Shown in pieces: positions 23,001 to 30,545 of a stretch of DNA of 64,000 nucleotides. The notes under the pieces are model-generated. The model was not told where the DNA came from, ran no database searches, and saw only the letters and a program-made list of their open reading frames with translations. The position numbers and the translations under genes are program-made. This DNA is from Aphrocallistes beatrix (taxonomy: Eukaryota; Porifera; Hexactinellida; Sceptrulophora; Aphrocallistidae): NCBI GenBank assembly GCA_963281255.1, contig OY725490.1:2170001-2234000 (forward strand). The letters are read 5' to 3'. Within the stretch, counting starts at the first letter, position 1; every line of letters begins with the position of its first letter.

Positions 23001-25962
23001 TAATTTAAAATTACTAATATTTCACTTACTGTAGATTGGTATCTTAGTTGTCTTTTTGCTGTTGAAATCTGTATGTGCAATAATATGGCTTGGTGTCACT
23101 CTATCTACTGAATATGGACCAAGATATTTCTTTGCATTTTGGTTTCGGGCAAATGTTTGGATTTTTTGATGTGTACAAGTACTTGTCTCCTTCCTCGAAT
23201 TCCGACCTAATTTAGTTACTTAGTTAATTAAAGATTTTTGAGTCATGATGGAATGAATTACGTCAAACAGAAAATATCTTAAGTGTGAGAAGTTATGCGA
23301 ATTGCAAAGTTTCTTTGAGAAAATATGCTTTTTTTGAGATGTGTTCATCATTGTCATTAATTTCTATTATTGGAACCAAACACTAAAAATAATAATTACT
23401 CACATAGATATTATGTTTTAGTTCCGTTTTTGAATCTTCTGTTCCTTTTTATTTGTATTTGTATTTGCTGACAAAACTGCTGGTTGTAGTTTTGATGTCC
23501 ATTCTGTATCTGCATTACTCCTCAATTTGTAAATTTTACAATAATTCAAAGTTAATTTCTAAGCTCAACAACAAGTTGTGAGTGAAAATCTTGAAATTCC
23601 TAAAACATTAAAAATACCTAAATATGCCACCTGATACTTTCACATTTATGCAATGACTTAATTGGGACGTTAGCTTAAAGTACACAGCTGATTTAGCTAA
23701 TTTACTGTTTCAACTACGTTGACGCTGGTGAATATACAGAAGTACTTATTAAGTTAGTAAAGAGGGACGTATTATTTTGTTTATTTCTTAGATATTAAGA
23801 AATTAACTAAATATGCATAAGTACCAGCAGGTGTCCATGATAAAAATATATGTTTATACCTTGCTCAAGAGTTCTTTGCCTTGGTCGCTCTGGATAACTT
23901 TAGGAACTCCGAATGTAAGATAGATATCTTGCAAGCGATTCAAACCTCCCTGGATGTTTAGTTTTGAGAGTGCGTGCAACAAATTTGCTCAGGTACCAGA
24001 CAATAACCAAAATATGCTGAATTCCGAAAGAATCTGGGGTCATGTTGCAAACTAGATCAATTCCACAGTGATGCCAGGGGTTTTGTGGAGGTGGAATGGG
24101 TTGGAGGTTCTCGTTGGGGCTGAGGTGGAGTGCTGCATTAGATTGGCATTCGTGACGGGTTTTTCTCTAAAAGTATAAATATATCCGTCAATAAATTTAT
24201 TAGTGTCATTCTAATTCATTGATTGGAATTTCTTACATATTGTCGAACGTCTTCGTGAATGCCGATCCGTATTTTACATTAGCCAAGAGATAACTCTGAA
24301 TTTGCTGGACTCGTTAACTTTCATGATAGAGTCAATGTCAGCTCGAAGTAAATTCGTAAATAGAAGTTGAAAGCAATCTAGAAAAAAGAGATAAGTAAGG
24401 ATGAAAGTTTATGATGTGAAGACATTATATAGTCAATAACAAGTTACCATGGACGAAATATTACTTGTCTAAAATGAAAATGCTACCAGTGGGTCAAATA
24501 TAATATTTACACCAAGATCACCCTTTTTCTAATAAAACGGGTGACTTTAGCATTTTAACCGGACCACTTTTCAAAAGTGGGCCCGGTTGGTTCGGTAAAA
24601 ACCGGGGCGCCGGCACTGGGACCACTTCACACCTGTGTCTACGGCCTTGAATAGGATTGTAAGAACGAACTAATGTAGATATACTTCATATGTTCAATTC
24701 TTAATCGAAATATATATCTAACCTAAATATGTAAATAACGATGGTATAATTTATTATTTCTTTTCAATTTTAGAGAATTATTCTTCTTTGCAAAAAAAGT
24801 TGGAAGAAATCCAAACTGAAATATTAAACTTGGAACGACAAATTGAAACAAAAACTAACAAAAAAGACGAATCAAATGAAGGAGATTTAGATCAGTTTAT
24901 GATAGAATTAAACACGAATTCGAACAATAAATCACTTTCCAAACTTAAATTCAAACTTGAGCAGCTAAGAAGCGAAGAGACCCGAATCAGTCAGTTAGCT
25001 GAGATTGCCAAGCCATGCGATATACTACTGAGTCCGAAAATCGAAGAGAAAGTTTTAGACATTCCCAGAATCCCGGAAGAAAGTGGAAATTTGCGTGAAG
25101 AAAAGGGAAATTATGGATTGAAATTAGCTCCGGGAAACAGAAAGCAGGAGTACTTGAAGAGAACAGCTGAGAAGGGAGCAGAAGACTTAGAAAATCCTGC
25201 AAAGAAAGTGTATACAGTAGAACTCCCGCCTCACTTGAAAGGTTCGTAATGATATCATTAGCTGAGCGGATCCCATACAAATCGTTAGTATTAAATATTA
25301 CATAATCTCGTGTAAGAATAACATTTGTTATTAATTGCAATATTGTTTTCTTGCAATATATTCTCTCTCTCAAATAACTCGAATAATTCACTACATTTAA
25401 AAGTTTCTCATATTTAAATAATAATTTAGAACATGGCATACATACCAACCGTCCCGTTTTTGGTGGGACATCCCGCTTTTTTCACTCTTCTATTGAGCTA
25501 ATTTTAACGAGTGTCCCGCTTTTACATTAAATTTGCCCATTATGTCCCGATTTTTTATTCTATGTATAATACTTTTTTATTGCATCCCACCATGTCCCGC
25601 GAAATTCAACACCGCGTCCCGTTTTTATCAAGGCTCAAGTTGGCAAGTATGCACGGCGATAAAATTAATGAGCCTTTAAGTGCGGCTATTATTCGAGGAT
25701 TTGTAAGGTAATTATGTACACTTTAACAGCAATCTATGTGTGTACAAATCTAAAATATTTTACTTTATACATAGTATAGTATGCATATATCAATATCTGA
25801 TATTCTTGTATTTTAGCTATTCTTGGGCGCCAAACAGAGGAGAGAAACACAGATCAGCTGACTGACACTTCACAGTCCGAGGGGGACTACGTGGACTGGA
25901 TACCTCCAACGGACCAATCAGGAGACGGAACCACGAAGCTGAATGACGAACTCGGCTATTAA
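7851..25962 (+). CDS. SLC4A1AP: Kanadaptin, eight exons over 18 kb (spliced model)
   Basis: Exons: 7851-8074, 14467-14624, 17585-17833, 18235-18351, 18627-18765, 19213-19412, 24774-25241, 25817-25962. All junctions are GT-AG with matching phases; the total is 1701 bases, giving 566 residues and TAA. Domain order: acidic/basic N-terminus, FHA domain (FGRTEGCDVILEHPTISRFHA, then the STHG motif across the exon 2/3 junction), a helical charged region, a conserved block (DPKRYLKDFFEREG), a double-stranded-RNA-binding-like segment (GKKRDAVKACCLEACR), the acidic SSDEDSFLDRTG block, a coiled coil, and the conserved end DYVDWIPPTDQSGDG...LNDELGY. The family was first found binding anion exchanger 1 but is nuclear; its FHA domain should bind phosphothreonine. 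Human kanadaptin is longer. Three genes on the opposite strand lie inside introns 1, 2 and 6. A polyadenylation signal follows at 26024. Confidence 0.92.
8125..8240. mobile_element. piggyBac-type MITE
   Basis: A 116-bp element flanked on both sides by TTAA (8121-8124 and 8241-8244). The ends CCCTACTTGGACTTGG and CCAAGTCCAATTAGGG are inverted repeats with one mismatch. TTAA target plus CCC/GGG termini is the piggyBac signature. The centre is a run of CACTTTCA-like hexamers and octamers. It lies in kanadaptin intron 1. Confidence 0.85.
8556..14099 (-). CDS. LRRK/ROCO-like protein with degenerate GTPase and kinase
   Basis: Three exons: 14099-13799, 13319-13273 (47 bases) and 13211-8556; phases match and give 1667 residues. 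The start ATG at 14099 has an in-frame stop just upstream. Order: ankyrin repeats (GGTVMHLAAEQGRLDEMLAL), leucine-rich repeats at ~290-445, a Roc-like segment ~460-620, COR ~645-860 with a zinc-type CPVC...CFC...CPNH cluster after it, a protein-kinase fold ~980-1230, and a WD40-like propeller to the end. This is the LRRK1/2 order. The Roc segment lacks a P-loop GxxxxGK(S/T) and a G4 motif. The kinase has HRN (1095-1097) for HRD and GRF (1119-1121) for DFG, while APE is kept, so it is a predicted pseudokinase. The frame is intact over 5 kb, so it is a scaffold rather than a dead gene. It lies entirely inside kanadaptin intron 1, opposite strand. Confidence 0.88.
13477..13663. mobile_element. 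Tigger/pogo-like MITE, copy 2
   Basis: A 187-bp relative, in inverse orientation, of the element at 4394-4597: ends CAGTCGACTCCGCT and its inverse, flanked by TA. It sits in the 479-base first intron of the LRRK-like gene, itself inside kanadaptin intron 1. Confidence 0.8.
14467..14624 (+). CDS. SLC4A1AP: Kanadaptin exon 2 (FHA core)
   Basis: Acceptor ctctaaag and donor gtaaga bound a 158-base exon that carries the FHA signature GRTEGCDV, LEHPTISRFHA. The Arg, Ser and His of these motifs are the phosphopeptide-binding residues of FHA domains, and all are present. It is too short to stand out as an open frame and was recovered by homology and phase. Confidence 0.9.
14671..14838. mobile_element. 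GTCCCG-type inverted-repeat element
   Basis: About 168 bp between ACATACTTACCAACTGTCCC and GTTGCAAGTATGT. The interior repeats TGTCCCG and CCCGCTTTT motifs. Relatives lie at 21759-21907 and 25434-25651, and a fragment near 22540-22600. All four are inside kanadaptin introns. The superfamily is not clear to me. Confidence 0.6.
15089..16828 (-). CDS. Uncharacterised 579-residue protein
   Basis: One uninterrupted open frame. I do not recognise the family. Residues ~1-75 look all-helical (LFEKLKYQLGIEADTPFKFL) and could be a small death-fold-like module, but no diagnostic motif is seen. Residues ~105-140 are low-complexity and basic. The rest alternates predicted strands and helices, with two hydrophobic strand segments (VPIYVIIFGFSP near 205 and GIKCILIFINQF near 425) that resemble the central strands of a Rossmann-like or caspase-like fold; no catalytic His/Cys pair can be assigned. 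No signal peptide or membrane segment. It lies wholly in kanadaptin intron 2 on the opposite strand. Confidence 0.7.
   Translation of the reverse strand: MNIIKEYGKIAKVGLDLVHCPSLFEKLKYQLGIEADTPFKFLNKLISTTTIDIDPKNPRYEILKDAISELVVSEDEYETASKIMSKLGSRMPEGYHHPSGPSPMEVSSGEEIRSKKARPFEKDSSVEMLEPNTGDIAGHAIISRFNIDHLRGITWPDIWYEEFYRQTEKIFGDKIVEISAGNSADFTDQVNGTTSKINTKVPIYVIIFGFSPCFDDEEPFFPGHFIIPVVNGVPETYSMEKFYEIQGLENKKKILILFTLPSPKLQLKSTTDSYKFDVDYRMSPKTIFFQCPISCTNIWEEIVSKQKLEVFLRRLQDKKYFKENDHLFYYNNFDSIGYRTEETDAVGAPQGNKHEPSYGEGMAFSLSFGDSNPKLNGLLSVLKRRICTSREWNFIEDINKISDNNLIKQNDPNLKDKIGNIRTEIQEEGGIKCILIFINQFKSWETKDNSINSYVDIVRTVSHELENLELTKIFINLNTNEKDPTYDKEDARKIEKGINQTKDTFFILSDENFVAKFSSLIYFQRNQPTQFSYRLRGTVDKTISIKDNLPADKKKPFKFVQVISSPDCGDFIFPPPINI
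16829..17584. other. Rest of kanadaptin intron 2, no gene seen
   Basis: AT-rich sequence upstream of the 579-residue gene; it would contain that gene's promoter. No coding segment recognised before kanadaptin exon 3. Confidence 0.4.
17585..19412 (+). CDS. SLC4A1AP: Kanadaptin exons 3-6
   Basis: Exon 3 (17585-17833) completes the FHA domain (STHGCKINKQSIPAQTHI, then GHLIKFGESTRLYIL) and a Glu-rich helix; it leaves through donor gttagt just before an in-frame TAG, which is therefore intronic. Exon 4 (18235-18351), exon 5 (18627-18765) and exon 6 (19213-19412) supply the FFEREG block, the CCLEACR helix and the acidic DEDSFLDRTG block. Introns 4 and 5 carry one transposon each (18385-18576 and 18991-19127). 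Confidence 0.88.
17985..18098. repeat. CTGCAGGCCCA-rich repeat, GC-rich island
   Basis: Four near-copies of tgcaggccca within 60 bases, ending with GGGGCGTAGCCAGTGGC on the minus strand. The ggggcgtagccagtggc terminus resembles ends of hAT-type elements, but no matching opposite end is visible. It is much richer in G+C than the surrounding intron 3. Confidence 0.45.
18385..18576. mobile_element. hAT-type MITE, copy 1
   Basis: A 192-bp element flanked by a perfect 8-base target duplication gtgtgtac (18377-18384 and 18577-18584). Ends are CAAGGAATTATCTAG and the inverse of CAGGGTATTATACAG. Interior carries GGAGCG and its inverse. The same family, same length, is at 59695-59886. It lies in kanadaptin intron 4. 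Confidence 0.9.
18991..19127. mobile_element. CAGTAGAACTCGG-type MITE
   Basis: 137 bp between GAGTAGAACTCAGTTAGTAC and the inverse of CAGTAGAACTCGGATAAGAC, flanked by TA. Related copies are at 51824-52010 and 55829-56011, a decayed copy in both halves of the segmental duplication (37750-37980 and 45005-45235), and single ends near 40750 and 48606. TA target suggests Tc1/mariner superfamily. In kanadaptin intron 5. Confidence 0.75.
19677..21680 (-). CDS. TMC-like transmembrane channel protein
   Basis: 667 residues from the ATG at 21680. The first ~150 residues are charged and cytoplasmic. The rest has about ten hydrophobic segments. The TMC-domain signature CWETEYGQEFYRQ is at ~398, preceded by the family's IEGNFGSSVTSYFVLLKHL block and followed by FNIPNLVMDIIYMQALVWLG. 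N-glycosylation sites occur in the first large extracellular loop. TMC proteins are pore subunits related to TMEM16; TMC1/2 carry mechanotransduction current, but the subfamily here cannot be fixed by eye and the transported ion is unknown. The gene is intronless and lies in kanadaptin intron 6 on the opposite strand, 265 bases beyond exon 6. Confidence 0.9.
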   Translation of the reverse strand: MASPSSESYSSGNVHPAVLENLLEPPTKIIGYKERNLSLKEVKEILNKKKDKKTKDIEFALDRNAQNSIHLHRNCKRISRKFSHEDGDVAGRERDRVSFPESETPAYDQEQDRAKKDRKPSLASASDIKLKLGESNKIGPLLIQRPIETHELLSKRPTLYCRIGLRINGTLRKKLTTVKSFIKNVLYLCDVFKYALKRIEGNFGSSVTSYFVLLKHLILMNFFISLVQGLFVIAPQLTVENPENYSLASSTQTISTCMNNTGMSEFVCVISEFIVPIFTGEGLFTNTTLFIGHYSFASTPYGYHMPSAFLYTYFAVLLLVTVLLAKWVGDSVLLAFTGLKQVLLDSIFPILTKLEFYHRHSLEVFVTTIRIVLVRVFSILAISIELLTIYIQSKGNQCWETEYGQEFYRQTVFALLSSIFVHGAYLALRRLISSILLRKIHTWKWIPKKGMKALDLLIDGPSFNIPNLVMDIIYMQALVWLGMFFCPWLGFLGFLGFLMLFFVMAGTTLAFVKFNVSNVNFSAKSFLFYNFILIAMFGFTNLLLVWPLFSFRPSTGCSPFRSQQTVYTLLTDQLAILASNSSVTISGKNFTDPNPVQWLPAELINSPLVLPVFSILLIVNVGLARTISRKTKENDHLNKRVFEETVDKTYFLSVAKKMGDKYFMKSD
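21759..21907. mobile_element. GTCCCG-type inverted-repeat element
   Basis: About 149 bp between ATATACCAACCGTCCCG and CAGGTTGGCATGT, with interior TGTCCCGC repeats. Just upstream of the TMC gene start. A shorter relative without clear ends lies near 22540-22600. Confidence 0.6.
22950..24170 (-). pseudogene. Decayed Ty3/Gypsy-type retrotransposon integrase remnant
   Basis: On the minus strand near 24150-23850 there are integrase pieces: a CHEC zinc-binding remnant, NPWHHCGIDL with the first catalytic Asp, and a later VIQSDQGKELL with the second; stops and frame changes separate them. Near 23210-23050 a piece resembling the C-terminal integrase domain (YLGPYSVDRVTPSHII) follows in another frame. 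No intact frame remains and no long terminal repeats were identified. It lies in kanadaptin intron 6 beside the TMC gene. Confidence 0.65.
24540..24606. repeat. TTTTAACCGGACCACTTTTC repeat
   Basis: Short segment with inner inverted motif CCACTTTTCAAAAGTGG followed by CCGGTTGGTTCGGTAAAA. A related, longer version is at 54978-55090. Probably the end of a dispersed element; the borders are not defined. Confidence 0.4.
24774..25962 (+). CDS. SLC4A1AP: Kanadaptin exons 7-8
   Basis: Exon 7 (24774-25241) encodes a coiled coil (LQKKLEEIQTEILNLERQIE) and a basic region, leaving through gttcgt in phase 1. Exon 8 (25817-25962) follows ttgtattttag and encodes the highly conserved C-terminus before TAA at 25960-25962. 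Intron 7 holds a GTCCCG-type transposon (25434-25651). Confidence 0.88.
25434..25651. mobile_element. GTCCCG-type inverted-repeat element
   Basis: About 218 bp from CATACATACCAACCGTCCCG to GTTGGCAAGTATG in kanadaptin intron 7. Longer than its relatives, with an extra internal GTCCCGCTTTT unit, suggesting a nested or tandem insertion. Confidence 0.6.
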
Positions 25963-26023
25963 TAGAACAATTTCCTCTTGATCAGCTGCGATAAAATTCT
26001 GTATATAGTAATTTGAATGGAAC

Positions 26024-26029
26024 AATAAA
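26024..26029 (+). terminator. Polyadenylation signal of kanadaptin
   Basis: AATAAA 62 bases past the kanadaptin stop codon, in a position fitting a short 3-prime UTR. The convergent zinc-finger gene ends 130 bases further on. Confidence 0.6.
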
Positions 26030-26158
26030 AGTTTAAGAAATAAATTTAAGATATGAATGAAATATAACTCCTGGACATTCAAATTCGTTTGTTAGAACAT
26101 CAAATAAAACTATCTAAGATCAAAAATAATTGTGTACAAATTCAAAATGGAGAAATGT

Positions 26159-27592
26159 TTACTTGTTTTTTAAATCAACACATTCTACGAATGAAACGCT
26201 AATGGCGTTGGTTTCGAGATGTTTGTTGATGTGTTTGGTTCTTAGAAAAGGTTTCTTGAACGCAGCTCCGCATATCTTGCAAACATAGGGCTTATCAATA
26301 TCTTCACACCTTTTATCATCTGGCACTATCTCCCTTCTAAAATTCGGTCTCTCATATTTTGCGTTCACCCTCAAGCAATTATCTCGCTGGTGCTTTTCTA
26401 ACAGTTCAATCGTTGCGAAGGATTTCTCACAGTCCAGACACTTGTGCGGCGTTTCCCCCATGTGGATTCTCTGATGGATCCTCAGCTGTGCCCCGCGGAG
26501 GAAGCGCATGGGACAGAACTCGCAGGAGTACGGTTTCTCTCCGGTGTGCGTCCGAATGTGCTCGAGTAGGTTCGTCTTCCTCGAGAAGCGGGACGAGCAG
26601 AATTTGCACGCGTGCGGCCGATCTGTCCCGGTCTCATGCACCTGGCTGTGCTGCTTGAGGGCGTGCTGGTAGAAAAAAGATTTCCCACAAACCTTGCAGA
26701 CGTAAGACCTTTCATTCGAATGGCTCTGCAGGTGGCGGATTAGGTGTGTTTTATTCGGGTAGACGGACTGGCAGATGGGACAACGGGAGAATTTGTGTCG
26801 CATGTGGACTTTAAGGTGTTGGTGGAGCGATCTGTACGCTCCGAACATTCTCGGGCAATCGGGACACGAGATTTCCCCTTTCCTGAAAGTACAGGAATCC
26901 AGAAATGGACGGTAGTTATCACCGAGGTCGTTGAGAATGCTATTCACGAGTGGGTCCTCTGTTTTAATTTCTCGTCCCGTGTCTGCATTCACGGGCAGTT
27001 CGTGGACAGGGAGGTACTGTTTGGGATAATATGGTGTTTTGGTGGTAATGGGCTTCTTATATTTTCTTTTTTTAATGTATGATTTACTTGACGGTTCATA
27101 ATCATCCTCACTTGTGTGGATCTCCGCATAGCTTGGAATGCTTAACTTTTTTCTGTAACGGTAATCTTCTGTACTCGGTTTCTCCGTTGCTTCGTCGAAA
27201 TAATATTTCCTCTCGCTCTCTTCGACGATTGGATTTTGTGTGTTGGCAAACGGCTTTATATCGATTTCGTCGAAGAAATTCTCAGTTTTGATTATTTTAT
27301 TTTGGGGTTCCAAATCAAAATCGGGTTTCTCTACCTTCACAGGTTGGAAAGGGGTGTACCATGCATCTTCTATCGGTTCCACTTTCCCTTCTTTCAAAGC
27401 CTCTATTTCGTCATCAAAAAACGCCCCTAGCTTCAAAGAACAGGGACGAAATCTGTCCGCTATCTCAAACTCTGTCAATCCGTATTCACGGATTCTACCC
27501 GGTGGAGTCGGAGGTTGGTGGGGATCTGGTTCTAATTTCGGCGAAAAGAGATTGTTTTCATGTGCAAAATGTATCTTCTCGAAGTATTCCAT
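26159..27592 (-). CDS. C2H2 zinc-finger protein, seven fingers
   Basis: 477 residues, one exon. Residues ~1-240 are acidic and Pro/Lys-rich with no recognised domain and several IKxE-type SUMO-like sites (VKVEKP, IIKTENF). From ~243 there are seven C2H2 fingers: CPDC, CPIC, CKVC, CKFC, CEFC, CLDC, CKIC. The central ones are joined by TGEKP-like linkers (HTGEKPYSCEFC, HMGETPHKC), the mark of tandem DNA-binding fingers. Finger six ends H-x4-C instead of H-x3-H, and a ~35-residue spacer separates it from finger seven. Probably a nuclear transcription factor; target unknown. Convergent with kanadaptin. Confidence 0.9.
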   Translation of the reverse strand: MEYFEKIHFAHENNLFSPKLEPDPHQPPTPPGRIREYGLTEFEIADRFRPCSLKLGAFFDDEIEALKEGKVEPIEDAWYTPFQPVKVEKPDFDLEPQNKIIKTENFFDEIDIKPFANTQNPIVEESERKYYFDEATEKPSTEDYRYRKKLSIPSYAEIHTSEDDYEPSSKSYIKKRKYKKPITTKTPYYPKQYLPVHELPVNADTGREIKTEDPLVNSILNDLGDNYRPFLDSCTFRKGEISCPDCPRMFGAYRSLHQHLKVHMRHKFSRCPICQSVYPNKTHLIRHLQSHSNERSYVCKVCGKSFFYQHALKQHSQVHETGTDRPHACKFCSSRFSRKTNLLEHIRTHTGEKPYSCEFCPMRFLRGAQLRIHQRIHMGETPHKCLDCEKSFATIELLEKHQRDNCLRVNAKYERPNFRREIVPDDKRCEDIDKPYVCKICGAAFKKPFLRTKHINKHLETNAISVSFVECVDLKNK

Positions 27593-28921
27593 TTTTCCAC
27601 TCCTTGGCCTATCTGGCTTACTTATAGGCTATAATTTGGCAATACTCATCTCCAGACTAGGATTACCTATTTTGAATTTGATACAGCGTAATACGATATG
27701 ATTAATTTGTGGAAAATTGTAGAGTTGCATTTCTAGCTGAGTGGAGTGGAGATCTGTAAGCATTTGAGGTGTGTGAACCTTTCTCAGAAAATTTATATTG
27801 TTAGTAAACAACTTGTTTGTTGTACTTTTCCAGTAATTTATTGACATTACCTTTGTTGAACTTTGATATATCAAGTACAATCAAGTACAAAAATTAGCAG
27901 AGTGTCTACCTCAAAGATTTGTACTGAGAGAGCACTCGATATCTGATTTTCCATTAACTATTCTGTACATAGTACAATCTTGTTTGGAATCGATGCCTGA
28001 TCATACTATTCTCTACTAATGTTTATGTCTATTCAACTACAATTCAGGCATGGGTCAAACCCCAAAGAGCATAAGTTCTTTCGGACACTTAAAGTTTACT
28101 CAAGTCTACATAAGCTCTATTATAAAAGGCCAAAGCATTTTAAGCTCTTTCAATCCCTTTTCTCACTGCAAAGGCTTAAATCCAGAATTTAGTCGTTTTA
28201 AAGGACTTTTTTAAAAAGTCCTAAGTTCGGACTTGCACTTAAGGCAAATATTAATATTTCTTATTTCTAATATTTCTTTACAGATTCAAACAGTAAGAAA
28301 AAAACGATAGAAATTAATAGAGATTTGGAATTTTTTACAACATAAATATTCTGAAATAGTAAGAAAAATCCGGTGTAAGAAAAACCGGTTTCGAGTGTAC
28401 GTATAATAGTAGCGAGTTCTTAGGAAATTATTCATCTCGACACGTCTAATTTCAGGGACAGTTTATATTGGGGTACGCTGTCCCTAGAGATAACCTACTT
28501 CTTTTTCATAGTCCTACTTTGTAGTTCGGCTAACTGATAATGGACGATAGCTTTATTACTTCACATCAAAGTGCAATTAAATATATGTAATTGTGAATAG
28601 AAACTGTTACCTTTGTGCTATTGAACATTTCAACTAATTCAACTATTGCATTTTAATACAACTCTACAATTAATAGAAAATCGAGTAACATTGTTGTGGA
28701 TCAATCGAGAGCAAATTCAAATAAGAATCTAATATACGTAATCACACAATTGCAAACTAAAGATTTAGTAACAATTAAAATCCTTCATGCCTATTCCGTC
28801 CAAAATATATAAGTCTAGTACTTAAGTAAAGGCATAGAATTACAAATAGTTATATAAGTACTGTATTAAACTAGTATGGACATTTCAAGCTTTTTTCTCT
28901 TGACGTTCAGATTTAAGTTAT
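27593..28921. other. Intergenic, no gene seen
   Basis: AT-rich spacer. Contains the 5-prime flank of the zinc-finger gene and the 3-prime flank of the first seven-helix gene. A short hairpin (AGGGACAG / CTGTCCCT) occurs near 28456-28487. No exon recognised. Confidence 0.4.
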
Positions 28922-30031
28922 TTACTCCAGAAGCCTCTCCTTCAGACTGTTATGAAAGTGCGTCTTAAATCCAGATTTGCCTCTCATTTTCCTCCAAAAC
29001 AGAACTGACATTAACCACAGACCATATATGGTATACGGTACTAAAATTAGTAACATGCCAGCCGAAATTAGTACATTTGAAGTTAATACAAGAATAAAAT
29101 TGATGCGTTTAGGAATAATTTTGACGTGAATCTTACAGAGAGACACTTCGTGCTTGGGACAATTTAAGTTGGAGAGGACGATGCCTAAAATTAGTACAGC
29201 ATTCATCAATATTTTACCCAAAAAGAGACTTGTCACTCCTAACCAAAATGTGGAAAAATATTTAGCGAATTTTGTTTTGCTTTTCTGATTTATTTTCAAC
29301 AACTCTGGATTCGATCGGCTTGTGCGTAGATCAACGATCGACCAATCAATCACCATAGTTAATCGCCGGAATACCTTAACTCCTAAAATGATGAAGATCG
29401 CTTCAATAAAGGACTGAATGCATTTCGAAATTAGAATTAGCGAGCAGAATAACGACATTCCTTGTACCAGCACGATCAGAAGGACAGTCGCGACAATAGA
29501 ATGAGGAATTCCGTTGGTTTTAATCCAACTTTTCTGCGCATACCTTGCAGTTAGGAAATGCATCAAGCTTATGATCAGAGCTAGACTCAAGATATAACAG
29601 TTGTGCCCGACTGTTGCAGCAGTTTCAGACCATCCATGGTAGAGCCTACTGATTTGTACGTTTGCAATGAAACAGTTGAATGCAGAGGTGTCAGAATTAG
29701 TACCATTAGCCTGATTATGGCAGTTATGCTCGGCCTTTAGGTGTATGTGAACACTTGCCAGCAGTACCAGTGTTAAACCTAACCATTCGAGTGTGTTCAT
29801 TGCGAGTAAGAATCCGTTTTTTATTATCTCTGTTTTGGCGTTATAAGCTTGCATTGTCTGGTCTTGAGATGCAGTCGCAGTGGATTGTGTGTTGGTGGCT
29901 GTTCTGTATGCACGCATTTTCTGTAGAATTATCTGGAATATGTAAGTAATCCAGAATAAGAACGCGATGCAAATTAAGATGTATGTAATCGCGAATATAA
30001 CGAGAAATACTTCAAGAAACAGTGAGAACAT
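28922..30031 (-). CDS. Seven-helix membrane protein, paralog 1
   Basis: 369 residues, intronless, with seven hydrophobic segments. No family recognised. Features shared with the neighbours at 30546, 32852 and 62027: an N-x-x-E-W motif in helix 2 (here NTLEW), a Cys pair with N-glycosylation sites in the loop between helices 2 and 3, a Cys near the start of the helix 6-7 loop (SLCKIHVKIIPK), and a C-terminal G-K-x4-T-H motif (GKSGFKTHFHNSL). The first cytoplasmic loop is variable and Gln/Thr-rich. The topology would fit a receptor, but no class A-F GPCR signature (such as DRY or NPxxY) is seen. Confidence 0.75.
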   Translation of the reverse strand: MFSLFLEVFLVIFAITYILICIAFLFWITYIFQIILQKMRAYRTATNTQSTATASQDQTMQAYNAKTEIIKNGFLLAMNTLEWLGLTLVLLASVHIHLKAEHNCHNQANGTNSDTSAFNCFIANVQISRLYHGWSETAATVGHNCYILSLALIISLMHFLTARYAQKSWIKTNGIPHSIVATVLLIVLVQGMSLFCSLILISKCIQSFIEAIFIILGVKVFRRLTMVIDWSIVDLRTSRSNPELLKINQKSKTKFAKYFSTFWLGVTSLFLGKILMNAVLILGIVLSNLNCPKHEVSLCKIHVKIIPKRINFILVLTSNVLISAGMLLILVPYTIYGLWLMSVLFWRKMRGKSGFKTHFHNSLKERLLE

Positions 30032-30545
30032 TTTGAGTTTATTAATTTATTAATAAAAGATCATTTATAGAAGGTAGATCGGGGTGTTTACCTGAAGAGA
30101 CCTGAGAATTCCAGATGATACTATTAGTCACTAGGTAATGCCTTATAGCATATTCCCATCACACGAGATAGATAGAACTCTTACATTAGAATTGTATTAA
30201 GACATTACAATAGAACATATCATATGATTGAAGTCTAATTATAGACACGTGCTTTTATTTATATTAACAATCTGCCACTCTTTTATGTTACACAATATGC
30301 ATAGATATTGCAACAAATATTCAACTTGCATTAATCATGATTTGTTTTTTGCATTATTTTTAAGTCGAGGTCGTGTTTTATCCATTAAGTTCATTCATAT
30401 TGAGCCAATAGAAGTATAATGTATGAGTAACACCAAGCATATTAATGTAAATATATTTTTCTCAGGGTATTTTTTCTTCTAACAATATTAATGTTGAAAC
30501 AAAATGTAAACTTGATTAATCAATCCGTAAGAATTCATGGACTGT

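Noticed and set aside
25211-25226. tatacagtagaactc, identical to a MITE terminus, inside kanadaptin exon 7
   Set aside because: No second end or target duplication; it lies in an open exon with continuous phase, so it is most likely coincidence.
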